A DNA stretch of 64,000 bases from assembly GCA_009823505.1 (NCBI GenBank), contig VZQC01004717.1:608823-672822 (forward strand), read 5' to 3'. Source of the stretch: Rhizomys pruinosus. Taxonomy: Eukaryota > Chordata > Mammalia > Rodentia > Spalacidae. Position 1 is the first letter of the stretch, and the number at the start of each line of letters is the position of its first letter. The notes beneath the pieces are model-generated. The model had not been told where the DNA came from. It ran no database searches and saw nothing but the letters and a program-made list of their open reading frames with translations. Positions 1 to 13,509 of the stretch are shown here, one piece after another. A program made the position numbers and the translations under genes.

Positions 1-178
1 GAGATTGTGAGAACCATTATAAAGAGCTGAAGAAAGGAATGACAATACCAAGAAGCAACAGAAAGAAACTAAAAGAAGGTATAACTGCAGAAACATGAAG
101 TTAGACCAAGAAGGCAAACAGAAATTAAAATGATAGGAACGAACACACATCTTTCTTTTTTTTTTTTTTTTTTTTTTT
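1..178. other. Unassigned A-rich flank ending in poly-T
   Basis: A-rich sequence with no recognisable gene or repeat. It ends in a T run that leads directly into an assembly gap. Exons 1 and 2 of the Glyatl3 gene would lie at or before this point but are not visible. Confidence 0.5.
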
Positions 179-429
179 NNNNNNNNNNNNNNNNNNNNNN
201 NNNNNNNNNNNNNNNNNNNNNNNNNNNNNNNNNNNNNNNNNNNNNNNNNNNNNNNNNNNNNNNNNNNNNNNNNNNNNNNNNNNNNNNNNNNNNNNNNNNN
301 NNNNNNNNNNNNNNNNNNNNNNNNNNNNNNNNNNNNNNNNNNNNNNNNNNNNNNNNNNNNNNNNNNNNNNNNNNNNNNNNNNNNNNNNNNNNNNNNNNNN
401 NNNNNNNNNNNNNNNNNNNNNNNNNNNNN
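179..429. other. Assembly gap (251 N)
   Basis: A run of N entered through a homopolymer T tract. Open frames running through it are artefacts. Confidence 0.99.
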
Positions 430-609
430 CCATTTGCTTGAAAAATTTTTTCCATCCTTCACCTTAAGACAGTGCCTGTCCTTGAAGGTGAGATGAGTTT
501 CTGACAGAGAACAACAAGATAGGTTATGTTTCTTAACCCATTCAACTAGCCTGTGTCTTTTGAGTGGGGGAGTTCAGTCTATTAATATTTAAAGTTATTA
601 TTGAAAGAT
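430..609 (-). mobile_element. LINE-1 ORF2 fragment, antisense
   Basis: The sequence resembles the reverse complement of rodent L1 ORF2, including a segment like gtgtcttttgagtgggg. It is cut by the gap on the left and abuts a B1 on the right. Confidence 0.55.
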
Positions 610-611
610 GT

Positions 612-751
612 GGCCAGGCGTGGTGGCACATGCCTTTAATCCTGGCACTGGGGATACAGAGGCAGGCAGATCTTTGTGAGTTCAAGGCCAGCCTGGTCTA
701 CAGAGTGAGTCCAGGATAGCTGGGGCTACAGGGAGACCCTGTCTCAAAAAT
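612..751 (+). mobile_element. B1 SINE
   Basis: Full-length 7SL-derived B1 with ggccaggcgtggtggc at the 5' end and the gttcaaggccagcctgg core, ending ctgtctcaaaaa. Confidence 0.93.
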
Positions 752-1499
752 ACCGAGCTTTATGGAAGATTACTAGTCCAAACCTGTTTCCCTAGTGTCT
801 CATAATCTCTAAAAGAAGGAAGCACAGTTTGCACATGATAACTTCTTCACTGAGTAGGTGATTTCTTATGACTGATGAATCTGGTCATGTGAGAAAAACT
901 GAGGAATCAGCACTTGGTCCCAGTCTGCCCTGAGGCCAAGAGAAGGTGGGGGGATGCAGGCGCTGCTCTCTCCAGTGGGAAGATGGCAGGAGCTCTACTT
1001 CTGCAGGTGCTGCTCCCTGACTTTCACCTCTGTATTTAATTTACTTCTTTATTTTTCTGGAGCTGAGGGTTGAAACCAGGTATCCTGGTTGACTTCAGGG
1101 GTCAATTTGCCACAGCCTAGGGACATCTGAGGGAGTCTCAATTGAGAAATTTCCCAGATCAAAATGGCCTCTGGGCCTGCATCAGCCTCCCAACAGCCTC
1201 TCAGCTAAGACTACAGTTACATGCCACTACGGTTGACCCATTTTATAAATGAATTAAATCCTAGAAAAATATGAATTATCTTAAAACTTTCCTGGTTCTG
1301 GAATAAAGAACCAAAAATAAATAATCACAAAATTATATTTTTCTCACTGTGGTAGGTTAGCTTCGTCTGTTTCTTATTTCTAGGTAGCTAATTTGGGTAA
1401 TCGAAAGTTAGCTGGACAGGCAATGATAACTAATCTTTATAAGACATGGGTTATCCAGAAGATATGCTTATGTTGTTATGGCCATGTCTTCTGTCCTAG
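752..1499. other. Glyatl3 intron, no further feature seen
   Basis: Non-repetitive or very old sequence between the B1 and exon 3. It ends in a pyrimidine-rich tract and an AG acceptor at 1498-1499. Confidence 0.5.
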
Positions 1500-1673
<174 letters not shown>

Positions 1674-1715
1674 TAATCATGTACATAGGGGACATACAGA
1701 AAGGTGTTTCATACG

Positions 1716-1915
1716 GGCTAGAGAGATGGTGCAGTGGTTAAGAACTCTTGCTTCTCTTCCAGAGGAGAAGTCAGTTCCTACCACCCATTTTTGATGCCTC
1801 ATAACCTGCCTGTAACTCCAACTCCAGGGGACCCAACACTTTTTTCTAGTCTCTCTAGGTACCTACATACAGGTGCCCACATACATATGTAGACATACAC
1901 AGATATTTTTCTGTA
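1716..1915 (+). mobile_element. B2/B3-type SINE
   Basis: tRNA-derived 5' end (gggctagagagatggtgcag) and a body with ctgtaactccaactccaggg. It runs into AT- and CA-rich simple sequence to about 1990. Confidence 0.88.
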
Positions 1916-2009
1916 ATGTTTTAAAACATAAAAATATATACATATATAGACACACACATAATACATGAATATCATTTCTTTAATGTTTTAAAACATATAT
2001 ACATAGGAG

Positions 2010-2240
2010 CTTATACTAGTTACTTTTCTATGGCTGTGATAAAACGCCATGACCAAGACAACTTATAGAAGGAAGAGTTCATTTGGCTTTTGGTTCCAGA
2101 GGTTTAGAATCTATGGCAGGGAGGCATGGCAGCAGGAGTGGTCAGTGCAGAAAGCAGAGCAGTCACATCTTCAGGTAGGCATGGAAGCAGAGAGAGTAAC
2201 TGGAGATGGACACATAGAGACACATACATATACTTGGGTT
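2010..2240 (+). repeat. URR1-like rodent interspersed repeat
   Basis: Contains the typical phrase ctatggctgtgataaaacgcc followed by atgaccaagacaactta and a purine-rich body. I recognise this widespread rodent repeat class but am unsure of the exact family name. Confidence 0.5.
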
Positions 2241-2289
2241 TTTCCTTTTTACTACTTCTGTTTTAGAGTGTTATATTACCTTTGATTGG

Positions 2290-2510
2290 GGGGCTAAAGA
2301 GATGGCTCAGTGGTAACAGTACTGGCTGCTCTTGCAGAGGACCAGGTTCCATTCCCAGCACCTACATGGCAGCTAACAACCACCCATAACTCCAGTTCCA
2401 GGGGAATCCAGTGCCTTCTCTGGCCTCTGAGTGTAATGTACAACATGAGTCCACTTACATACATGTAGACAGTACATTCATACACATAAAAAATATAATT
2501 AAAAAATAGA
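2290..2510 (+). mobile_element. B2/B3-type SINE
   Basis: gggctaaagagatggctcag start, tRNA-like box, cagttccaggggaatcc body and acacataaaa tail. A chance minus-strand frame lies inside it. Confidence 0.9.
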
Positions 2511-2558
2511 TTACCTTTGGTAGTGCTTATTTTTCATTTTCTTCATTTCTTTTCTTTC

Positions 2559-2706
2559 TATTTTTTTTTTTTTGAGACACAGACTTCCTGTAGTTTGGGT
2601 GACTTGAGACTTACCATGTAGACTAGGCTGGCCTCAAACTCACAGAGATCCACCTGGCTCTGCCTCCTGAATGCTGGGATTAAAGGCATGCGCCACTATG
2701 CCTGGC
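2559..2706 (-). mobile_element. B1 SINE, antisense
   Basis: T run, then gagacacagacttcc, the aggctggcctcaaactcac core and a 5' end read as gccaggcatagtgg on the minus strand. Confidence 0.88.
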
Positions 2707-2719
2707 TTTTCTTTTTCAC

Positions 2720-2850
2720 TCATAGCAAATCTTTTGAGTGCTGAGTATGGGAGCACACGGCTATTAATCCAGTGCCTGGGTGGGTGTGGGGGGGGGTCAG
2801 AACCAGAAGGATTCCAAGTTTAAGGTCATCCTAAGCTATCTGGGCTATTT
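2720..2850 (+). mobile_element. Degenerate B1-like monomer
   Basis: Weak B1 order of motifs (tgggagcacacggctattaatcc, then aggttcatcctaagctat-like sequence) with a G-rich insertion. Old or heavily mutated. Confidence 0.4.
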
Positions 2851-3410
2851 ATGCATCCTCTTAATTAAGTCTATTTTGATTTTATGAGATTCTAACTATA
2901 GCGGCTATAATTTTGATAGCATTAACTTCAAAACTTGTTCATTATTTCTAAGGCTTAGCTCCCTGGGGGAGAAGTCAAGGCTCAGCCATCACAGTGTTCA
3001 ATATGCTTTCCCATTCAGACATAGTCTTGAGGCCATGCAAGAAGTAGCTCACAAATGCAGAAGTAGTAGTAGAGGCATAACATGCTTGCAATAATGAGAT
3101 AGGGAGAAGAAAAGCCAAGGTTAGAGGGTTCTGTCCATCAGGAGTCAGACTGGCAAGATGGAGAGAAAAGCAGTGCTATCAGTTCTTAAGAACAGAGACT
3201 ATAACTTTTCTGTATATACTGGAACACAGTTCCAAAACCACTGCTTTATCTAGAACAAACACTGAAAAACAGATACATGTAGTATAGCTCTCAGAAATGA
3301 GTGGGATCTGGGGCAAGTTTGGGATAAACATCACCAACCTTGAAGTTACACTTGGAATACCATAATGGATATTTTAGAAATGGAGGAAGAAAAAGTTCCC
3401 TTGTGTTGTA
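2851..3410. other. Glyatl3 intron, nothing recognised
   Basis: No exon, SINE or LINE signature was found in this stretch. Confidence 0.4.
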
Positions 3411-3860
3411 ATTTCATTTCTGTTGCTGGTGTAAAATATCCTGACAAAAAGCAGCTTAAAGGAGAAAGGAATCTATTCAGCTTATAATGACAGGGTCAGA
3501 TCCCAGCATTGCAGGGAGTCAAGGCACGAGCTTCAAGAAGCTAGTCATGTTGCCTTCACAGCCAAACCCAGAGAGAAATGAATGCTTCCTCGCTCCCTGC
3601 TTGCCGGCTTGTGGTCAGCTCGGTTTCTCCACTCACGGAACTCAGGATCTCTGGCCTAGGGGCTAGTCATGTCACCTTCACAGCCAAACCCAGAGAGAAA
3701 TGAATGCTTCTTCGCTCGCCTGTTTGCCGGCTTGTGGTCAGCTCGGTTTCTCCACTTACGGAACTCAGGATCTCTGGCCTAGGGACTGGTGCTATCCATA
3801 GTGCATTGCTTCTTCCCGCCTCACTAAACGTAAGACAATTAACCGTAATCAACAAGAGAT
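3411..3860 (+). repeat. URR1-like repeat with internal 122-bp tandem duplication
   Basis: Begins with the atttctgttgctggtgtaaaa phrase shared with copies near 16.58, 29.89 and 34.13 kb. Two adjacent near-identical units, 3541-3662 and 3663-3784, each start ctagtcatgt and end tctctggcctaggg, so the element is locally duplicated. Confidence 0.6.
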
Positions 3861-3908
3861 ACCTAGCTTTTAGTGCTGTAAAACATTGTTCCTTCAAGAA
3901 ATTTAAAA

Positions 3909-4052
3909 TAAGCTGGGTATGATGACTACACCTTTAATCCCAGCACTCCGGAGACAGAGGCAGGTGGATCCCTGTGAATTCAAGGCAGCCTGGTCTACTA
4001 GGGAGTTCCAGGCCAGCTGGGGTTACAGAGAGGCTCTGTCTCAAAAAGACAA
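3909..4052 (+). mobile_element. B1 SINE
   Basis: B1 with agctgggtatgatgactacac start, ggcagcctggtctac core and ctgtctcaaaaaga end. Confidence 0.9.
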
Positions 4053-4344
4053 AAAAATTTTTTTTAAATAATCTGAGGAATCAAAAATAAATAATCTTGT
4101 CAGAATTTCCAAATGGTATTGAGATATTTCTAACAGAAATTTCCTTAAAAGATCATGACCAGTGATCAGTACATGATAGGTATTTGAAGGTCCTCTAGAG
4201 ATATCTGTAGTAGTACTTCTATAACTCACTATATAGTTGTTAAAATATGGCATGGTAGCAAACTGGTAGCATTGACACTCAGTATGAACATGTTGCCAAA
4301 AAAGTCATTTCACTTATTCAAACAATATGTCTGTCTTTATCCAG

Positions 4345-4477
4345 GTCTGCAAAGTGAGTTGTACACTGTTTCCAAAGCTGTTGCCAATGCAAAGCAGTTA
4401 GATTTGGATATAAAGCTGGCTTCCTTCAAGGCTGTCCATTTTTCTCCTGTTTCATCTCTGCCAGACCCCACTTTCCA
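4345..4477 (+). CDS. Glyatl3: Glyatl3 exon 4 (internal coding exon)
   Basis: The 133-bp exon follows a pyrimidine tract and AG (4343-4344) and is followed by the donor GTATGT. With one base carried from exon 3 it reads [13 protein letters not shown]...SSLPDPTF and ends in phase 2. It covers the linker between the N-terminal half and the C-terminal GNAT-like half of the acyltransferase. There are no stops. The same 133 bp recurs at 9861-9993 with four base differences (two change Ala to Thr), showing that the downstream block is a recent copy. The next exon in place is not seen elsewhere in the window, unless the 9994-10420 block serves as it. Confidence 0.88.
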
Positions 4478-4598
4478 GTATGTAAACCAAGTTCTATGTT
4501 TAGAGCAAGATTTACTGTTATGCAAGTGCAGAAAACAATGCATTAAGACTTTTTGAACCTGAACTGTTGAGCTGAATTTGTGTGCCTCTATGTTGCTC

Positions 4599-4602
<4 letters not shown>

Positions 4603-4645
<43 letters not shown>
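4603..4645 (+). repeat. (TG)n microsatellite
   Basis: Uninterrupted alternating TG for about 43 bp in the intron after exon 4. Confidence 0.98.
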
Positions 4646-4647
<2 letters not shown>

Positions 4648-5001
4648 TCTTTCTTTCCCCTGGTCCACATTGCTTATAATTTCTCTAGAACTCAAATAAA
4701 CATCTTTTCTATAGTTATTAACAAATTCATAATACACATAGAAAAATCATTTCTTTGTTCCCTCTTTCACAAAAATTCTTAATAATGTCTATACTGAGTC
4801 TAAAGTGGTGTTTTAAGGATACCAGTATATATAACCATTTTGAGCTTAAGTGTAAGAGAATAAATGCTTTAAATATGTTCATCTCTCTTTATGCCTTTCC
4901 ATTGCCCTGTAGAATTGTTAGTATTTCGTTTTTAACAGAGTTAAAGTGAAACACGTAAGTTTTGAAGCCAGGAAATAACACCAAGAGGTATTATTTGTTA
5001 G
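4646..5001. other. AT-rich intronic sequence, no feature seen
   Basis: No repeat or exon recognised. Confidence 0.4.
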
Positions 5002-5238
5002 TGTGGCTGGAGATTTGGCTCAGCGGTTGAGAGCACTGACTGCTCTTGCAAAGGACAAGAGTTTGATTCCCAGAACCCGCATGATAGCTAACAACCATCT
5101 GTAACTAGTTCCAGGAGATCTGACAGCCTCTTCTGACCTTCATGAGTATTGCACACCACAGGTGCACTTACACACATGCAGGCAATGCACTCATACACAG
5201 AAAATAAAAATAACAACAAATAAAATATTTTTTAAAAA
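5002..5238 (+). mobile_element. B2/B3-type SINE
   Basis: gtggctggagatttggctcag start, tRNA-like region and a tail of tacacagaaaataaaaa. Confidence 0.88.
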
Positions 5239-5421
5239 AGAAAATTCTTGGTTAGCGTGCATCACCATTGATCCTTCTTTTCTTTAGTTGAAGGCCCTGT
5301 TCTGTCACTCACTAAATGTCTTCCCTTCAGCTTATCCTCCCTGAGCCTTAATTTCTTCTTCTCAAGAGTTAGGGTTTAGGTGCTGGAGATGCCTCACTTA
5401 GTAACAGGCCTGCCATGTAAG

Positions 5422-5422
5422 N
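5422..5422. other. Single ambiguous base (possible contig join)
   Basis: A lone n lies immediately before the T run of a B1. It separates exon 4 from the fused Glyatl3 block, so continuity across it is not proven. Confidence 0.6.
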
Positions 5423-5580
5423 TTTTTTTTTTTTGGTCTTTCTGAAACAGGGTCTCCCTTTAGTCCCAGCTGGCCTGGAGCTCACTTTGTAGACCAAGCT
5501 GGACTTGAACTCACAGAGATCCACCTACCTCTGCCTCCCAAGTTCTGGGATTAAAGGTGTGTGCCACCAAGCCCAGCAAA
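5423..5580 (-). mobile_element. B1 SINE, antisense
   Basis: T run, ggtctttctgaaacagggtc, gtagaccaagctgg and gtgccaccaagcccagc. The last ~15 bp are repeated just after it (5585-5602). Confidence 0.9.
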
Positions 5581-5629
5581 AAAGCATGTGCCACCAAGCC
5601 CATGCACAAGGATTGCAAGAATTAATATT

Positions 5630-7230
5630 GTCAAAATGACAATAGCAATATATAGATTCAGCCAAAAGCAATATATAGATTCAGTGCAATTTCAATCAAA
5701 AGGTTCATGACATTCTTCACAGAATTAGGAAAAAATCCTAAAATTCATATAGAAGTACAAATGGCCCTGATAGGCAAAGAAACCCTGATCACAAAGAACA
5801 ATGCACTGGGGGATTATTATACCAGATTTCAAACTACATTACAGACCTATAGTCATAAAAACATCATGGTACTGTCACAGAAATAGACCTACAGATCAAT
5901 GGAACATAACTGAAGACCCAAATTCGAGTAAATGCAAATTCAGCCACTTGATATTTGACAAAGGGCCAAGAACTCTCACTGGAGGCATGATAACATCTTC
6001 AGCAAATGGTGCTGGCAAAACTGGATCTCCACCTGTAGAAGAATGAAACTAGACCCTTATATTTCACCTTGTATAAAAGTCAACCCCAAATGGATCAAAG
6101 ACCTCAATGTGAAACCAGAAACTCTGAAACTGCTAGAAGAAAAAATTGGCAGCAACCTACAAGATATAGGATGTATATGTATATAAGATGTAGGAAAGAA
6201 CTTTCTAAATCAGACATTACTTATTCAGGAATTAAGGTCAATAATCAATAAGTAGAACCTCATTAAACTAAAAAGTTTCTGTACAGCAAAAGAAACAACC
6301 AGGAAAGTGAAGAGAAAACCCACAGAGTGGGAGAAAATCTTAACCAATGACACATCTGACAGAGGTTTAACACATAGAATACACAAAGCACTCAAAAAAC
6401 ATTAAATACAGAAAACAAGGGACTCAATTAAAAGATGGGCTGAGAAGCTGAACGGAGTTCTCAAAAGAAGAAATAAAAATGTCTAAGAAACATCTTAAAA
6501 AGTGTTCAGCATTGTTAGTAATTTAAAAAGCACAAATTAAAATCATGTTAATATTTCATTTTTACCTCAGTCAGATTGGCTAAGATCAAGAGAACAACTG
6601 ATACCACATGTTGGAGAGGATGTGGGGAAGGGGGAATGCTCATTCACTGCTAGTGGGATCGTAAGCTTGTGCAACCCCTATGGAAAGCAATGTGGAGGAC
6701 TCTTAAAAAACTGAGAATGAACCTACCATTTGACCCAGCTACACTGTTCTTTGTTCCCCAAAGGACTCATCCCATTGCAGAGATACCTGTACATTCATGT
6801 TTATTGCTGCTTTTTTCATGATAGCTAAGAGATGGTAACAACCTAAGTTTCCCTCAACTAATGAGTGGATAATGAAAATGTGGTACATTTACACAATAGA
6901 GTTCTACTCATCAGTAAAGAAAGAGAACATCAGGATTTTTGCAAGTAAATGGATGGAATTAGAAAATGTTATGACTCAGGAAAACAAATGACATATGTTG
7001 TACCTGATTTGTGGATCCTAGCACCAAATCCTTATATGGGAATATGTATCTTAATGTAACTGCAGAAACCAGGAAAATGGAAAAGTACCAGAGAGGTAAA
7101 GAGAAAGAAACAACCTGGGAGAGAAGACTAGTAGGAGACAGGTGTTACTAAGGGAAAAATGGATAAAAAAACCCAGCATGGAACTAGGGAAATGGACAGC
7201 AGAACCCAATCTTAGCTAAAGAAATATTGG
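5630..7230 (+). mobile_element. LINE-1 fragment: 3' part of ORF2 plus 3' UTR
   Basis: Matches the C-terminal part of rodent L1 ORF2, with phrases such as gaccctgatcacaaag-like sequence near 5780, tggtacatttacacaatag near 6880 and gtggatcctagcacc near 7012. Many stops and indels make it a dead fossil. A short tandem repeat (agcaatatatagattcag, twice) marks its 5' edge at 5643-5686. Confidence 0.88.
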
Positions 7231-7256
7231 CAGCTTGATTACTATTGGGTGAGGAA

Positions 7257-7398
7257 AAGCTGGTCTTTTTGAGACAATATCTCCCCAGCTGTCCTGGAAC
7301 TCTCTTTGTAGACCAGGCTGGCCTTGAACTCACAGAGATCTACCTGACTCTGCCTGAAAGTGCTAGGATTAAAGGCCTGTGCCACCACACCCAGCCCA
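7257..7398 (-). mobile_element. B1 SINE, antisense
   Basis: gtctttttgagacaatatc, gtagaccaggctggcc and gtgccaccacacccagc. The open frame at 7245-7433 is read through this SINE and is not a gene. Confidence 0.9.
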
Positions 7399-7465
7399 GA
7401 GCTGGTATTCTTAAAGCCAGACCAAGCTTTTAACAGAGGGACCTTTTTGGAGATTTTCGATGTGG

Positions 7466-7543
7466 GTGGTGGGGCTGGGAATCAAACCCAGGACCTTGCA
7501 TATGCTAAGCACACAGTCTACCACTGAGCTACACCCCAGCCCT
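7466..7543 (-). mobile_element. ID element, antisense
   Basis: Reverse complement gives gggctggggtgtagctcag, then the tRNA-Ala-like body and gggtttgattcccagc, the signature of rodent ID SINEs. Confidence 0.75.
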
Positions 7544-7844
7544 TACACTCATTCTTGGTAAACAGCAAAACCTATATGCATTGCCTGTAGGAAAACAAGA
7601 TATCAAAACTGAGCATAACTTGAGAGAACTCATCCAAGCATCCTTGTTTTATAAAATAGAAACAACAATCCCAAAGCCAGTAGGCAACGCCAAAGCGGAC
7701 TCCTAGCCCAGACTCTAGAGATTTTCCTGGACGTTGTTTCCTTAGATGAGGTCTGACCACAAAAATGGACTGGTCAATATCCTAGTATCCAAGTGATGAA
7801 TAAATTCATGTTCCCCACAGACTAATGCTATTAATGCAAGGATA

Positions 7845-8067
7845 ATTTTTAATTAACTTATTTATGTGGATGAGTGCTTTGTCTGCATGAATGTAAGTGT
7901 ATTCATGTTGTTCGATACCTATGGAGGCCTCAAGAGGGTGTAATTTCTGTGGAAATGGAATAACAGACAATTGTTAGCTGCCACATGACTGCCGGAAATT
8001 ATACCCCCTCCCCCATCCTCTGTAAGAGCAGCTACTGCCCTTAGGAACTCAGCCATCTCTCCAGTCC
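7845..8067 (-). mobile_element. B2/B3-type SINE, antisense, diverged
   Basis: tgtctgcatgaatgtaagtg near the 3' end and agccatctctccagtcc at the 5' end of the element. Confidence 0.82.
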
Positions 8068-8069
8068 TG

Positions 8070-8240
8070 AGATTTTTTTTTTTTTGGGGGGGGGGTAGGG
8101 GAGACAGAATCTTACAATGTAGCCCTGGCTGTCTTGAATCTCACTGTGTAAATGAAGCCGGCCTCAAACTCATAAAGATCCACCTGCTTCTGCCTGCCAA
8201 GTGCTGGGATTAAAGATATGCATACCACCTCCAGCCCAGC
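8070..8240 (-). mobile_element. B1 SINE, antisense
   Basis: T and G runs, then ctcaaactcataaagatccacc and aagtgctgggattaaag. Older than the other B1 copies. Confidence 0.82.
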
Positions 8241-8789
8241 AAGGAGACTACTGAAGAAGAGTTACAAGACTGCTGCCTATGTTGTAACACTGAGCTCAAA
8301 GTGCACAGGAGCTTAGTGGAAATGATTAACTTCAAGGGTAATGCTTGCAGCTTGTCAGCAAATAGAACTTACTCATTTCATTCTTTGACCTCAAATAGTT
8401 GTTTCAAAGGCTACTTAGTCTCTGGAGTTAGTAACAAATTAATTGGGAAAGGTTACAGTGTGTTGACAAATGGTTCACAGAAGAGAAAAGCAGGAAGACT
8501 AGCATAAACCCTGCTGTTACTCATTCATGTCAAAGCCCTCTACTGGTCACTAATTGTTAAATGAATTTTGGCTTGGGATTAGCACAGAATTTCCAGCAAT
8601 TTGTAAAATGGACTTAAATATACTTCTGATATTTTGTACTACGTATTTGTGTGAAGTGGGTGTCTTAGCACTGATGATTATAAGATCAAAATACCAATTA
8701 ATACTGAAAACATTGGAGGGACTCTACTTCATGCCAAGAATTAATTCTTTATGTGAAAACACACATATCAGTCTCGTTAGAATACTAAT
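8241..8789. other. No recognised feature
   Basis: AT-rich sequence without clear repeat or exon signatures. Confidence 0.4.
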
Positions 8790-9003
8790 TTGAGGACTTG
8801 AGAGATGGCTCAGTGGTTAAGAGCACTGGCTGCTCTTGCAAAGAACTCCAATTCAGCTCCCAGCATCCACCTGGTAGCTAATAACCACTCTAGTTGCAGG
8901 GTAACTGATGCTTCTGAACTCCGTGGGCACTGAGTGCACAGGTGTAACTACATGTATGCAAAACACTTGTACACCTAAAATAAAAATAAATGAAAGATTT
9001 AAA
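8790..9003 (+). mobile_element. B2/B3-type SINE
   Basis: gaggacttgagagatggctc start and aaaataaaaataaatgaaa tail. Confidence 0.88.
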
Positions 9004-10420
<1,417 letters not shown>

Positions 10421-11447
10421 TTCAAAGAAACTCCAAGAATTGTGGTACTTTCTGTGAACACGCCCACTCTCCCAGTAAGGTAAGAATTAAACCTGGACTA
10501 AACAGAAGCTAGTGTTGTCGAAAGAGTTTTTTGTATTGTTTTTGCGGAAGGGGTGATAAGAAACAAAACAAAAACATGCAAAATCATCTTGAGAAACCTC
10601 TGTCAGCTTTCTACCATTAAGAGCTTTAGGGGGGTCTGGGTAGCTGTGGCTCAGAACAGAGGATGTGTGTGCTCTATTAGGACTCACTGTAGGGAAGAAG
10701 TCTCTAAAGCCAGTCGTTCTTGGTGTGGTGCTAGAAATGACTGCGTGAGAATGAGTGATTTAATCCCGGGACTTGTGGCCCCTGCTCCGTGTTCTCCTGG
10801 CATCCCAGTTCCTCCTACGGTATGATCCCTTGCTCTTGGCTGGATGTCTGACCAACCTGGGATCCAAGCTCTTGCTGGAGGATTTGGCATTTCCCCCTTT
10901 GATGACTGGCTCATTGCTTCTATGACATTAAGCTGTAGTTCTTCCTTGGGAATGTTCAAAAGTGGTGGTTCTCAGAGGTTTGCATTTTCCGAAGGGCAGG
11001 TGGCAGCACAGATGGGCCCCTCCCCTACAGCTCCTGAGTCAGTGAGCATCTGGTAGGGCCTGCGAACTTTCATTTCTGAGTTCTATCTTCTCAGTTGCAT
11101 TGGGTAGATGAAGATATGAACATTTTAGGTGGCTGACCCAATTGTCAGCATAGGCCTAGAACTTACCCATAATCTTTTCCAGCCACCTGATTAGAATCTG
11201 GCTTTTTGTAAAAACTGAAATTCACAGATAGATGTATATGAAGATATAAAAATTTCATGTAAACACAGAATATGCATAGAATCGTTGTATTATAATAAAG
11301 TTAACTTTTTATGACAGAACTTGAGATCCAAGGAAAATAAATGCTTCAAGATTATATTCTGTATGAACGGTGCTAGAAGGAAAGCTAAAACTTAATGCTT
11401 AATTAAATTAATACTCTTCTATAAACAAAAGAATAAGTAACTAAAAG
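10421..11447. other. Downstream flank, possible 3' UTR
   Basis: Directly follows the Glyatl3 stop. It contains an aattaaa at about 10486 but no clear poly(A) tract. No repeats recognised. If the block is the real terminal exon, this would hold its 3' UTR. Confidence 0.35.
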
Positions 11448-11600
11448 AGCTGCTGGCACATACTTATAATTATGGCACATTCTTGTAATCCCATCACTTG
11501 GAAAGCTAAGGCAGGGGGATGAGGAGTTCAAGGACAGCCATAGCAACATATTAAAACACTGTTACACACATGCACACAAACACACACACACATACATACA
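11448..11600 (+). mobile_element. Degenerate B1-like SINE with CA-rich tail
   Basis: B1 motif order (cacattcttgtaatccc, aggagttcaaggacagcc) followed by acacacaca-rich sequence. Confidence 0.5.
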
Positions 11601-13509
11601 GACATTGAAGACTTCAAACGTATCTAATACAAAGAAATGATAAGTGTTTAAGGAGATTAAAATACCAATTACCTAAAGTTGATAGGACTTTTGACTTGAT
11701 CGTTATACATGCCACACATGTACTTGTGTCCTGCAAATGTGTACAATTATGTATCAGTCAAAAATGGTCTTAAGCATGGAAAACTTCTTGATGTTGGGCA
11801 GAAGTTTCAGTCTTCTCTGAGTGACTACATTCCCCATAATCCCCTCTCCTGAAGTCCTAGGTTACATGTGGCAGAGGTTTTACCTCTTATTCTGGGGACA
11901 AGGAGGAAAAGGGCTCTGTTATTTGAAGATTCTGGTCTTGGGAGGACTGATTCTTTGGAACAGACTTCCCACAGCCCCTGAGGCCCAGCTGTGATCCTCG
12001 TTTAACATGTGGCCCCTGGGTATCCTAGCCTTGATTTTGGACCTCTCCTATTACCAGGCACCAAGATGCTTTCCATTATTTTTCTATTACTCTTCTATAG
12101 CCCTAATTGAACTTCTAGAGATAAAAATCACCATCTGGGAAGTTAAAAGGAAAAAAAAAGAAGAAATAGAAAGTACCGTAATAACCAAACTGATATAATC
12201 CTCAAACTGAAATATATAATTATTTCCTAGAATATAAATTTAAAATTCTATATGTCTACTATGATTTTTGAATATTGTTTACTGAAAATCTGTACTAGGA
12301 AGCTTCAACAATAATGTGAAATTTGTCACTGTTCCTATAATGTAAGTTTGCCATTCACCCCCTTTCCAACTTCTCCAAACTACAAAGTCTTTCAATGTAA
12401 TATTGTTACTTCTTAAAGAAGACAATGCTGATAAAATATTTTTAAATTAAAAAGGCTTTTAAAAATAAAATACTTTAAATCCCCAATATGTGTCTCTTTT
12501 GCCCCTGTATATTTGAAATGTCCTAATTTTCCTAAATTCTATTAATAAAACATATATTTAAAGTTTATTCCCGAGACTCCTCCCCCTGTAGCAGTCTGTA
12601 TCCTGGCACAACCAACCCTTGTGTTTCAACTATATTGAATCAATTAACAAGATAGGACTAAATATGTGATCAGACAGGCCTTTTATTCTTATGGAGAACC
12701 ATGGCTGTAGCCACAGTGGGCGGTTTTCAGATTCCATGTCTATGACTACAGAAACTCCTTTAGGAATGGGCCCAGTAGAGTCAGCAAGGTTCATTTAAAC
12801 CCATGGTGGGATCCAGGGAAGAGGCCTTCACTCATCACCAAAGATCTTCATTTTGTATAGGCTGAGGCTGCTGCTGTCCCTGCTGATGGAGTTAAGGGGT
12901 ACAGCAAAGGAAGATAGAAACCAGATTCTGGTATAAGCTCAAACTAAAGTACACCTAAAGCAATCACTACTACTGAAGTTTTTTTTACTTTTATGAGCAA
13001 TAAGGACATTGTTTATTCTGTTTAAATTCAACCTTTTATCACTTGTAATCAAGTGAACTTGATATAATTTATACACCTAGGAATATCTAGGACAACAGAT
13101 GAGCTAGCTATTTTGCTTGGGGGCAGAATGTAGGAAGTTTTTGAAAGTCAAAAGTTTGGTTTTCAAAATTAATATTTCAATAGAAGACCTAGAAGAGGAA
13201 ATAACCCAGAAAATACACTATGAAGATGAAGTCATGGGGAAAAAGGGGTCGGTGGAGCTGGACAGGAAGTAATGGGATGGCTAATGCTAGTCAGATGAGA
13301 GTTGTGATGGGTAATAAGAGACACCTACGGGGGAGAACATAGAAGAAATTTCTTAGATCTGAAAAGATACATTTCCAGGATGAAAGGCCACGGAAGATAC
13401 AGTTCTTAAGTATGCCAATGTGCATACTTGCATAACTGCAGAACTCCTAGAAGAAGTGAAGACCTTGGAGTTCTTTCTGAGAATAAAAAATAAGAACTGT
13501 TCTTTTTTG
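11601..13509. other. Intergenic stretch, nothing recognised
   Basis: About 1.9 kb of AT-rich sequence with no SINE, LINE or exon that I can support. It may be old unique DNA. Confidence 0.4.

Noticed and set aside
7466..7543. tRNA-like gene
   Set aside because: Box-like elements belong to an ID SINE; there is no complete cloverleaf. The same applies to the tRNA-like heads of the B2 copies.
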